24,774 nt of DNA. Source: Actinomycetes bacterium. GTDB lineage: Bacteria; Actinomycetota; Acidimicrobiia; Spongiisociales; UBA5794. The notes beneath the pieces are model-generated. The model was not told the DNA's origin. It searched no databases and worked only from the letters and a program-made list of their open reading frames with translations. A program made the position numbers and the translations under genes. Shown here one piece after another: positions 7,608-14,366 of the stretch (the stretch's first letter is position 1; every line of letters begins with the position of its first letter). Where the stretch lies: assembly GCA_023336875.1 (NCBI GenBank), contig JAMBLH010000126.1:1-24774 (forward strand), in the 5' to 3' direction.

Positions 7608-8552
7608 GTGTCGGGAATTTGGCAGGGTGGAGGCGTGTGGACTTCCGCCGACCTCGAGGCAGCCACGATTGCCGAGCAACAGCATGGTGTCGTGCATGGG
7701 GAACTCCTGCGCCGTGTTGGTCTGACGAGTTCGATGGTCGAGCGTCGGCTGAGGCTGGGACAGCTCAGGAGGTGTGCTCCGGGCGTGTATGCGTTCGGAG
7801 GAAGTCCACGTACACCAGCTCAGACACTCGTCGTGCTTGCGTTGTCCGTTGGCTCTCGTGGTGCGATTTCTCATGACTCCGCGGCGCACCTGTGGGGAAT
7901 GGTCAGTCGACGTCCAGGAGCCGTTCATGTCGTGGTGGATCGATGGCATCGGGAGCATCGCTCGGACTGCTTGGTACACGAGTCGCTCGATCTCCGTGGG
8001 ACGGATCGTGTGTGGATGGATGGCGTACCCGTGACAACTGCTTCGAGGACGGTTGTCGACCTTGGCGCGACAAGTCCCTGGTTGGTTGAACGAGCTCTCA
8101 GCACGTCATTGCGGTTGGAGCTGTTCACCGTGGCCGAAGTCGATGCGTTCGTGAAACGGGTCGCCAAAAGGGGTCGTAGCGGCGTCGGCATCATTCGGCC
8201 TTTTCTTGACATGTACAGGATCGTAGGCGGACGTACTGAGAGCTATCTCGAGGATCGTTTCCTCCGTGTCCTGTTTGTCAGCCAGATCGAGTTGCCGGTG
8301 CCACAGTTCGAGATTCATGAGCAGAGCGGGAGGCTTGTCTGTCGAGCGGACTTTGCCTACCCGGACCGTCAGCTCCTCATTGAGCTCGACGGACGATCAT
8401 ATCACTCGGACACGGTGGCGTTCCAGCGTGATCGCGACAAGCAGAACCGAACGCAGGAGCTCGGTTGGCGAACCCTCCGCTTCACCTGGAACGATGTATT
8501 CCGAAAGCCAGACCATGTCGCTACCACGGTCTCTTCGTTCTTGCGTAACTGA
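7608..8552 (+). CDS. AbiEi-like winged-helix plus DUF559 (Vsr/PD-(D/E)XK-like) nuclease-domain protein
   Basis: The 314-residue protein has two recognisable parts. Residues about 11-65 match the winged-helix of AbiEi-type antitoxins (HGVVHGELLRRVGL, then RRLRLGQLRRCAPGVYAFGG). Residues about 208-300 form a DUF559 domain, with Glu211 and Glu215 in TESYLEDRFL, Asp248 in CRADFAYP, Glu259 and Asp261 in LIELDGRSYH, then RDRDKQN and GWRTLRFTW. The acidic residues expected for a Vsr-like nuclease are kept. Biological function is not known for this family. The GTG at 7608 is chosen because GGAGG at 7593-7597 lies 10 nt upstream; a GTG at 7635 is an alternative. The last four codons and the stop are inside palindrome copy 2. 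No AbiEii toxin partner is adjacent, so a toxin-antitoxin role is unsupported. Confidence 0.85.
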   Translation: MSGIWQGGGVWTSADLEAATIAEQQHGVVHGELLRRVGLTSSMVERRLRLGQLRRCAPGVYAFGGSPRTPAQTLVVLALSVGSRGAISHDSAAHLWGMVSRRPGAVHVVVDRWHREHRSDCLVHESLDLRGTDRVWMDGVPVTTASRTVVDLGATSPWLVERALSTSLRLELFTVAEVDAFVKRVAKRGRSGVGIIRPFLDMYRIVGGRTESYLEDRFLRVLFVSQIELPVPQFEIHEQSGRLVCRADFAYPDRQLLIELDGRSYHSDTVAFQRDRDKQNRTQELGWRTLRFTWNDVFRKPDHVATTVSSFLRN

Positions 8553-8587
8553 CGACCGCAATGCGGTCGTCAGTTACGCAAGAACGG
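8535..8587. repeat. 53-bp palindrome, copy 2 (25-bp perfect arms, 1-nt centre)
   Basis: The arms are 8536-8560 and 8562-8586 around a central A at 8561; the outermost pair is T/G. Apart from the first base and the centre it equals copy 1. It contains the TGA of the DUF559 gene (8550-8552) in the left arm and the TAA of convergent purB (8576-8574) in the right arm, so each arm encodes the C-terminal residues of a different protein. It may act as a bidirectional terminator, though no T-tract is present on either side. Confidence 0.97.
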
Positions 8588-9872
8588 TTGAGGTGAGGCG
8601 GGTGAAGACTGTGTTGGCGTTGCGGAGGGCTCGCGTGGGGGTGAAGCAGGAAGTGAGAGCTTCCTCGGCGAGGGGGATATCGGGGTCGTTGAGGAGGTTC
8701 TCAAGGAGAGTTCCTTCTCCGTCCCAGGTCATCATGGCATTCTGTTGGACGAGGCGGTAGGCCTCGTCGCGGGTCAGGCCGGAATCGACAAGCGCGAGCA
8801 GTGCCGCTTGCGAGTACACGAGTCCTTTGGTTGCCTCCAGGTTTGCAAGCATGCGGTCCGTGTCCACGACGAGGTTGTCGATCAGGCGAGTCATCCGAAC
8901 CAATGCGTAGTGCAGGAGGATCGTTGCGTCGGGGAGAGCGACCCGTTCGACGGATGAATGTGAGATGTCGCGCTCGTGCCACAGTGCCACGTTCTCGAGA
9001 CCGGCCGATGCGTAGCCGCGCAGCAACCTCGACACGCCGGTGAGATTCTCCGATGCGATCGGATTCCGCTTGTGCGGCATTGCAGATGAGCCCTTCTGGC
9101 CCTTGCCAAACGACTCGCGCACCTCACCGACCTCGGAACGCTGGAGATGCCTTATCTCGGTAGCAAAACGTTCGATGGTCGAACCGATCAACGCAATCAC
9201 GGAGAGGAAGTGGGCGTGGCGGTCACGTGGGATGACCTGGGTTGACGCTGGCTCAACGTTCAGACCAAGCGCACCACATACATAGGTCTCCACTGCCGGC
9301 GGAGTATGGGCGTAGGTGCCCACAGCGCCGGAAATCTTCCCGTAGGACACGCCGTTGACCGCGTCCACGAGACGTTCGTGGTCGCGCTCGACCTCGAATG
9401 CCCAGTTGGCAAGCTTCAATCCAAAAGAAGTAGGTTCTGCCCAGATGCCGTGGGTACGGCCGATCATCACCGTGTCGCGGTACTCGAGGGCTTTCTCCTT
9501 GACCGTGTCGAAAAGTTCGGCCACAGCCTCGAGAAGGAGTTCACCTGACTCCTTCAGAAGAACACCCGATGCGGTGTCGAGCACATCGGATGAGGTGAGC
9601 CCGTAGTGGATCCACTCGCCTCCGTCGCCAACCGAGGCCGCGAGTAGGTCGACGAACGCAGCAACGTCGTGGTGGGTGATGGCTTCGCGCTCCTTCCACG
9701 CAACGATGTCGACTTCCGGAGCTTTGGCCGCTGAAGCGGCTGTCGTCTCTGGAGCTACGCCGAGTTGAGCCCACGCTTCCACAACGAGGATCTCAACTTC
9801 TCTCCACACAGCGAGTTTGCGCTGTTCTGACCACACTGCGGTCATCTGTGGAGTCGAATAGCGTTCGATCAT
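8574..9872 (-). CDS. purB: Adenylosuccinate lyase
   Basis: PurB acts twice in purine synthesis, splitting fumarate from SAICAR and from adenylosuccinate. The protein is 432 residues, normal for the family. Conserved features are ITHHDVAAF with His68, YGLTSSDVLDTA near 90-101, GRTHGIWAEPTSFG with the likely catalytic His141, and the fumarase/lyase superfamily signature GSSAMPHKRNP at 261-271, which holds the mobile catalytic serine. The ATG at 9872 overlaps the purE stop in an ATGA junction. The final residues (VLA and the TAA stop) are encoded by the right arm of palindrome copy 2, so the native C-terminus may have been altered when that repeat arrived. Confidence 0.97.
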   Translation of the reverse strand: MIERYSTPQMTAVWSEQRKLAVWREVEILVVEAWAQLGVAPETTAASAAKAPEVDIVAWKEREAITHHDVAAFVDLLAASVGDGGEWIHYGLTSSDVLDTASGVLLKESGELLLEAVAELFDTVKEKALEYRDTVMIGRTHGIWAEPTSFGLKLANWAFEVERDHERLVDAVNGVSYGKISGAVGTYAHTPPAVETYVCGALGLNVEPASTQVIPRDRHAHFLSVIALIGSTIERFATEIRHLQRSEVGEVRESFGKGQKGSSAMPHKRNPIASENLTGVSRLLRGYASAGLENVALWHERDISHSSVERVALPDATILLHYALVRMTRLIDNLVVDTDRMLANLEATKGLVYSQAALLALVDSGLTRDEAYRLVQQNAMMTWDGEGTLLENLLNDPDIPLAEEALTSCFTPTRALRNANTVFTRLTSTVLA

Positions 9873-10315
9873 CCGTTGAGGCCCTCGCGGTACTTAGCGA
9901 GTCGTAGTGCGAGCGCCGGGTCCGCGACGGACAGAATCGACGCCGCCAGGTAGCCGGCGTTGGCAGAACTGTCGATGGCAACCGTTGCGACCGGGATGCC
10001 CGTTGGCATCTGCACGGTTGCATAAAGCGCATCAACGCCGCCGAGACCCCCTGCAGCGATAGGGATCCCGATAACCGGCAGCGTTGAATGCGCAGCAACT
10101 GCGCCCGCAAGGTGGGCCGCCTTGCCCGCACCGCAGATGATCACACCGAACCCGTTCTCCCTCGCTGTCGATGCGAAGAGAGCCACCTTCTCAGGCGTGC
10201 GGTGGGCGGACATGACATGGACCTCGTGATCGATGTCGAACTCGTCGAGAACCGCTGCACAAGCCTCCATCCTTGACATGTCCTTGTCTGACCCCATGAG
10301 GATCGCAACCTTCAT
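9869..10315 (-). CDS. purE: N5-carboxyaminoimidazole ribonucleotide mutase
   Basis: Class I PurE moves the carboxylate of N5-CAIR to give CAIR, normally after PurK. The protein is 148 residues. MGSDKDMSRM near the N-terminus is the usual phosphate-binding motif, SAHRTPEKV at 36-44 holds the catalytic-site histidine, and GAGKAAHLAGAVAAHSTLPVIGIP and LYATVQMPTGIPVATVAI are typical of class I. No purK lies beside it in this window, so PurK must be encoded elsewhere if the two-step route is used. The ATG at 10315 overlaps the purD stop (ATGA), and the stop overlaps the purB start. Confidence 0.97.
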   Translation of the reverse strand: MKVAILMGSDKDMSRMEACAAVLDEFDIDHEVHVMSAHRTPEKVALFASTARENGFGVIICGAGKAAHLAGAVAAHSTLPVIGIPIAAGGLGGVDALYATVQMPTGIPVATVAIDSSANAGYLAASILSVADPALALRLAKYREGLNG

Positions 10316-11598
10316 TCTGGATGTTCCTTCCGTTGCGCAGCGATGTCCGTGCGAAACTGCATCCCTTCGAATGAGATCCTGTGGACACCGGCGTATGCGT
10401 TCTCTCTTGCCTCGCCGATGTTCGCGCCAAGCCCAACGACATTGAGGACCCTGCCTCCTGAAGTCAGCAGCTGACCCTCGACGTCCCGCGTGCCTGCTTG
10501 GAAGACGAGAACGCTTCCCAGGGGTTCGGCAATCTCGAGCGACTCAAGGCCCGAGATCAGATGCCCTGTTGTCGGTGAATCCGGATATCCGGGCGATGCG
10601 AGGACGACATCCACCGCAGCCTGGTCGGACCAGGTAACCGTCTGTCCTGTGAGGCCCTCGTTCGCGGCGGCCTTCAATACAGCGAGAAGATCGGAGGTGA
10701 TGCGTGGCATGAGTACTTCTGTTTCGGGATCACCGAGTCTCGAATTGAACTCGAGGACCATGGGGCCGTCCGAGGTGAGCATCAGGCCCACATATAGGAA
10801 CCCGGTGTAGTCGATTCCCCGCCCGGCCATCTCGGCAAGCGTCGGCAGTGCAACGTTGACCGTCGTCCAGTCAATGAGGTCATCGTTGACGTCCTCCACC
10901 GGCGAGAAACATCCCATCCCCCCTGTATTGGAGCCAGCGCCACCGTCGAGCAACCTCTTGTAGTCGCGCGCAGGCTGAAGGGGCATCGCTTCTCCTGCTG
11001 CACAGATGTAGAAGATGGAAACCTCCTCACCTTCAAGGTGATCCTCAATGACAACTGAGGATCCCGCGGTACCGAACCGTCCCCCAAGGCATGCGTCGGC
11101 CCACACGATCGCGGCTTCAAGCGAGTCGGTTACGAGCACTCCCTTTCCCGCGGCCAACCCGTCCGCCTTCACGACGTACGGACCATCCATCTCCTCGAGA
11201 CGGATAGCGGCTGCCTCGCGGTCGGAATACGTTGCCGATTTCGCGGTTGGCACGCCTGCCGCTGCCATGATCTCCTTGGCGAAGGACTTTGACGACTCCA
11301 GCCGAGCTGCCGCCTGTGTGGGGCCAAACACGGGGATCCGTGCCTCGATGAGTGCATCCGCTACTCCCGCAGCGAGTGGTGACTCCGGGCCGACGATGAC
11401 GAGATCAATATTTTCGGACGAAGCAAGGGCTACGACTGCAGAGGGGTCATCGGGATCGACATCGGGTACAACGTCTCCAATCTCGGCAAGGCCAGGGTTT
11501 CCCGGACACGAGATCAATCTCTCGAGCATTGGACTTTGGACGAGCTTCCATCCAAGGGCATGCTCCCTTCCGCCGGCGCCAAGAAGAAGAACTCGCAT
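10312..11598 (-). CDS. purD: Phosphoribosylamine-glycine ligase (GAR synthetase)
   Basis: PurD couples phosphoribosylamine to glycine with ATP, the second step of purine synthesis. The 428-residue protein is of normal length. It begins MRVLLLGAGGREHALGW, a strong PurD motif, followed by the family's VVGPESPLAAGV and FGPTQAAARLESSK. ATP-grasp motifs include YVVKADGLAAGKGV, EEVSIFYIC, and near the active site ARDYKRLLDGGAGSNTGGMG. LEFNSRLGDPETEVLMPR provides the metal-binding Glu/Asn. Its ATG at 11598 is 4 bp after the purA stop, and AAAGGAG overlapping the end of purA serves as a good ribosome-binding site. A single purADEB transcript is likely. Confidence 0.98.
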   Translation of the reverse strand: MRVLLLGAGGREHALGWKLVQSPMLERLISCPGNPGLAEIGDVVPDVDPDDPSAVVALASSENIDLVIVGPESPLAAGVADALIEARIPVFGPTQAAARLESSKSFAKEIMAAAGVPTAKSATYSDREAAAIRLEEMDGPYVVKADGLAAGKGVLVTDSLEAAIVWADACLGGRFGTAGSSVVIEDHLEGEEVSIFYICAAGEAMPLQPARDYKRLLDGGAGSNTGGMGCFSPVEDVNDDLIDWTTVNVALPTLAEMAGRGIDYTGFLYVGLMLTSDGPMVLEFNSRLGDPETEVLMPRITSDLLAVLKAAANEGLTGQTVTWSDQAAVDVVLASPGYPDSPTTGHLISGLESLEIAEPLGSVLVFQAGTRDVEGQLLTSGGRVLNVVGLGANIGEARENAYAGVHRISFEGMQFRTDIAAQRKEHPE

Positions 11599-11602
11599 GT
11601 GT

Positions 11603-12877
11603 CTACTCCTTTGTCAGGGTGGCTATGCGACCAGGGCCAACGGACACGGTTCTGATCGGCACACCGGCGAGATCCTCGATCCGCTCGACATAGTCCCTCG
11701 CGAGCTGCGGGAGGTCTTCGTACTTCGTCACTTTTGTGATGTCGTCTCCCCACCCCTCGTGCTCCTCGTACACAGGGGCACACTGATGGAGGACTCGTTG
11801 CTGGCGTGGCATTTCGGTGAAGGTCTCGCCCTCGGCCTCGTAAGCAGTCGCGATCTTGATCGTGTCGAAGTGCGAGAGAATGTCGAGCTTGGTCAGGGCG
11901 ATCTCTGTGAGGCCATTTACCCTGGCGGCGTACCGCAGAGCAACAGCATCGAGCCAGCCACAGCGTCTTCTTCTTCCCGTGACGACACCGTACTCACCTC
12001 CGATGTCGATCATCCGGTCGCCGATCTCGTTGATCTGTTCCGTTGGGAATGGACCTGTGCCGACACGCGAGATGTAGGCCTTCGCCACGCCGATGACGTT
12101 ATCGATCATGGTTGGACCGATGCCGATTCCCACCGGTGCTCCTCCGGCCGTCGGGTTGGACGAGGTCACGAAGGGATAGGTCCCGTGGTCAACGTCGAGC
12201 AGGGTGCCCTGACCTCCCTCAAAAAGGACGTTCTTTCCATCTTGGAGTGCTTCCCAGACAAGGAGGGAGGTGTCGGCCACATATGGCTTGAGACGCGGCG
12301 CGTAGTCCAGGTACTCGTCTGCGATCTCGTTGAAGTCGAGAGGCAGCTGGTTGTACATCTTGACGAGTTGCTGGTTCTTCGTCTTGAGAACCACCTCGAG
12401 CTTCTCCCTGAAGATCTTCTCGTCGAAGAGATCCTGCACCCTGATACCAGTTCGAGAGTACTTATCCGTATAGGCGGGTCCGATGCCTCGCTTGGTCGTA
12501 CCGATCATCGAGTTGCCAAGGTACCGCTCAATCACTGCGTCGAGCTTTCGGTGATAGGGCATGATGAGATGGGCGTTGTTCGAGATCTTGACGCGCGAGG
12601 GGTCGATGCCTTTCGTGACAAGTGTCTCCATCTCCTCGAAGAACCACTTCGGGTCAACTACGACACCGTTACCAATGACCGGGGTGACTGTTGGATACAG
12701 AACGCCTGAGGGGATGAGGCTCAGAGCGAACTTCTGAGTTCCCGTAACAATGGTGTGCCCAGCGTTGTTTCCACCCTGATACCGCACGACAACGTCGGCC
12801 TTCTCAGAGAGAAGGTCGGTGATCTTTCCCTTGCCCTCATCCCCCCATTGGGCGCCGAGAATCACGGACGCGGGCAT
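11603..12877 (-). CDS. purA: Adenylosuccinate synthetase
   Basis: PurA commits IMP to AMP by forming adenylosuccinate with GTP and aspartate. The protein is 424 residues. The GTP/IMP-site motif QWGDEGKGKITDLL (10-23, with catalytic Asp13) and NNAGHTIV (with catalytic His41) are intact, as are GTTKRGIGPAYTDK, RVGTGPFPTE and GRRRRCGWLD. An in-frame ATG at 12922 would add 15 residues. I chose the ATG at 12877 because GGAGG lies 6 nt upstream (12884-12888) and because the family begins within a few residues of the GDEGKGK motif. TAGACT at 12914-12909 is a possible -10 box. It is first of the purA-D-E-B set and divergent from the amino acid transporter operon. Confidence 0.97.
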   Translation of the reverse strand: MPASVILGAQWGDEGKGKITDLLSEKADVVVRYQGGNNAGHTIVTGTQKFALSLIPSGVLYPTVTPVIGNGVVVDPKWFFEEMETLVTKGIDPSRVKISNNAHLIMPYHRKLDAVIERYLGNSMIGTTKRGIGPAYTDKYSRTGIRVQDLFDEKIFREKLEVVLKTKNQQLVKMYNQLPLDFNEIADEYLDYAPRLKPYVADTSLLVWEALQDGKNVLFEGGQGTLLDVDHGTYPFVTSSNPTAGGAPVGIGIGPTMIDNVIGVAKAYISRVGTGPFPTEQINEIGDRMIDIGGEYGVVTGRRRRCGWLDAVALRYAARVNGLTEIALTKLDILSHFDTIKIATAYEAEGETFTEMPRQQRVLHQCAPVYEEHEGWGDDITKVTKYEDLPQLARDYVERIEDLAGVPIRTVSVGPGRIATLTKE

Positions 12878-13060
12878 GTAGATCCTCCGGTGTGTCGCTT
12901 CTGGCCACAGTCTACCCGGCATGACAATCGACGATTTCTGTCGAAACGGTTGCTAGGAGTGGCCGAATGTGGCTAACTTGCAGTCATTCGGTCTCTGACC
13001 GATCGCGGCGAGACCCCTTGCCGCCCAATTCGAACAAGCAAATGAAGGAGAAACACCAGC
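12878..13060. promoter_or_regulatory. Divergent promoter region between purA and aapJ
   Basis: This 183-bp region must start both the purADEB and aapJQMP operons. For the transporter, TTGCTA at 12950-12955 and TAACTT at 12974-12979 (18-bp spacer) are a plausible promoter, followed by AAGGAG at 13045-13050. For purA, TAGACT on the minus strand (12914-12909) fits TANNNT. GGTCTC at 12990-12995 and GAGACC at 13010-13015 form a small inverted repeat in the aapJ leader that might be an operator or hairpin. I see no riboswitch-like fold, and these assignments are by eye. Confidence 0.4.
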
Positions 13061-14179
13061 ATGCTAAAAAGACTTGCTGTGCTTTTCGCTGTTCTCGCCC
13101 TCGTAGCCGCAGCATGCGGTGGGAGCGACGATAGCAGCGACACAACGACCACGACTGCCGCTGAAGGCGACAGCTCCGGTCAAGAAACAATCGACACTGG
13201 TGAAAGCACCCTCGCAACCGTGGTTGCAAGAGGGAAGCTGATCTGTGGTGTCAGTGGATCCGCGATCGGATTCTCTGTATCGGATGATACAGGAAACAGT
13301 GTTGGCTTCGACGCCGACTACTGCCGCGCAGTTGCTGCCGCCACTCTTGGCGATGCAACCGCTGTGGAGTTCCGTGACCTGACCGCCGCTGAGCGCTTTG
13401 AAGCTCTCAAGAACGGTGAGATCGATGTGCTGATCCGTAACTCGACATGGACCCAGAGCCGTGACGCAGACATCGGTGTGCAGTTTGCGACGACAACGTA
13501 CTACGACGGTCAGCAGATTCTGGCAAGCACTGATGCTTTCCCAGGTCTCTCGACGGAGAGCGGAATCGCTGATATTGATGGCGCAACGGTCTGCGTGAAC
13601 GCAGGAACGACGACAGAGAAGAACATCACCGAGGGTGCCCAGGTCAACGGGATCACGATCACGTTGGAAACGTACGAAGACACTGCTGGGACGCAGGAGG
13701 CATACCTTGCAGGTACATGTGACGTCTATACGACTGACGGTTCGGGCCTCTTCGCCTTCCGTTCTGCACAGGGCCAGCTGGAGAACGCGGATGCGGCAAA
13801 CTGGGTGATCTTCCCAGGTGCTCCGATCTCCAAGGAGCCACTTGGACCTGTAACCCGTCAGAATGATGACGCCTGGTTCGACATCGTCAACTGGACGGTC
13901 TTTGCGACGTTCATTGCCGACGAGGCTGGCATTGACTCGACGAATGTGGATGGCATGATGGATGACACGCCTGAACTCACCCGCCTCTTCGGTGGCGATG
14001 GGGAACTGCAGACAGCAATGGGCTTGAACGCCGATGCCTTCCTGCAGGTCATCAAGCAGGTCGGAAGCTATGGCGAGATCTTCGAGAACACGCTCACGGG
14101 TCCACTGGGACTCGAGCGCAGCGGACCGAACCTCCAGTGGTTCGACGGTGGCTTGATCTACGCACCGCCAGCTCGCTAG
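13061..14179 (+). CDS. aapJ: Polar amino acid ABC transporter substrate-binding lipoprotein (AapJ/BztA type)
   Basis: This is the extracytoplasmic receptor of a broad-specificity L-amino acid importer. The 372-residue protein starts with a lipoprotein signal peptide (positive MLKR, hydrophobic core, lipobox ending in Cys19 of AAACGGS), then a Ser/Thr-rich linker to about residue 45. The mature domain contains LATVVARGKLICGVSGSAIG, VGFDADYCRAVAAA, RFEALKNGEIDVLIRNSTWT and DVYTTDGSGLFAFR, characteristic of the AapJ/BztA branch of bacterial solute-binding family 3. The ATG at 13061 has AAGGAG 10 nt upstream. It is followed by a strong stem-loop and then the permease and ATPase genes, an order that usually gives more binding protein than permease. 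Exact substrates cannot be read from the sequence. Confidence 0.94.
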   Translation: MLKRLAVLFAVLALVAAACGGSDDSSDTTTTTAAEGDSSGQETIDTGESTLATVVARGKLICGVSGSAIGFSVSDDTGNSVGFDADYCRAVAAATLGDATAVEFRDLTAAERFEALKNGEIDVLIRNSTWTQSRDADIGVQFATTTYYDGQQILASTDAFPGLSTESGIADIDGATVCVNAGTTTEKNITEGAQVNGITITLETYEDTAGTQEAYLAGTCDVYTTDGSGLFAFRSAQGQLENADAANWVIFPGAPISKEPLGPVTRQNDDAWFDIVNWTVFATFIADEAGIDSTNVDGMMDDTPELTRLFGGDGELQTAMGLNADAFLQVIKQVGSYGEIFENTLTGPLGLERSGPNLQWFDGGLIYAPPAR

Positions 14180-14194
14180 CAACCAGCTACTCAA

Positions 14195-14233
14195 GCGACG
14201 AAGGGGCCGCCCAATGGGCGGCCCCTTCGTCGC
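14195..14233 (+). terminator. Strong 18-bp stem-loop after aapJ
   Basis: The arms 14195-14212 (GCGACGAAGGGGCCGCCC) and 14216-14233 pair perfectly around the loop AAT. There is no following T-tract. Its place just after the binding-protein gene, within an operon, suggests partial termination or protection of the aapJ mRNA 3' end rather than a complete stop. Confidence 0.85.
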
Positions 14234-14366
14234 GCTACTGCCGATTGCCGTCGGTCGCCGAGCACGAATTCACTTGTTTTGCTCGCAAAGTGAGCCGCAT
14301 GCCGTCTAGTGTGCCGCCAAGCAGAGTGGCGGCCAGGAATAACAGGTCGCGAAGGAAGGCTGTGGC
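14234..14366 (+). other. Noncoding leader between the aapJ stem-loop and aapQ
   Basis: No gene is seen. A 6-bp hairpin (GCCGCC at 14313-14318, GGCGGC at 14328-14333) and GAAGGAAGG at 14351-14359, the aapQ ribosome-binding site, are present. TAGTGT at 14307-14312 could be a -10 box for a secondary internal promoter, but no matching -35 is clear. Confidence 0.4.

Larger units (their letters stand above)
7542..8587 (+). mobile_element. Candidate palindrome-flanked cassette carrying a DUF559 nuclease-like gene
   Basis: Two almost identical 53-bp palindromes bound a segment that contains exactly one gene, the AbiEi/DUF559 protein, placed inside an otherwise continuous purine gene region. The arrangement resembles a unit inserted with, or generating, its own terminal palindromes. 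No transposase, target-site duplication or empty site can be seen, so mobility is an inference; repeated bidirectional terminators could give the same picture. Confidence 0.35.

Noticed and set aside
7608..8552. AbiE-type type IV toxin-antitoxin system
   Set aside because: Only an AbiEi-like N-terminal domain is present; no AbiEii nucleotidyltransferase toxin gene is adjacent, and the C-terminal half is a DUF559 nuclease-like domain.
7542..8587. CRISPR array or classical insertion sequence from the repeated palindromes
   Set aside because: There are only two copies, separated by a whole gene, with no spacer periodicity, no transposase and no visible target duplication.
11048..12709. A 553-codon open frame on the plus strand opposite purD and purA
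   Set aside because: It runs antisense through two clear, conserved purine genes, has no recognisable motif, and is of a kind expected from codon bias in GC-rich DNA.
12878..12922. N-terminal extension of PurA from an ATG at 12922
   Set aside because: The 15 extra residues do not resemble PurA, whereas the ATG at 12877 has a GGAGG 6 nt upstream and gives the normal N-terminus.
13064..14194. A 376-codon open frame on the minus strand opposite aapJ
   Set aside because: It mirrors a gene with a good signal peptide and ribosome-binding site; the antisense translation shows no family features.
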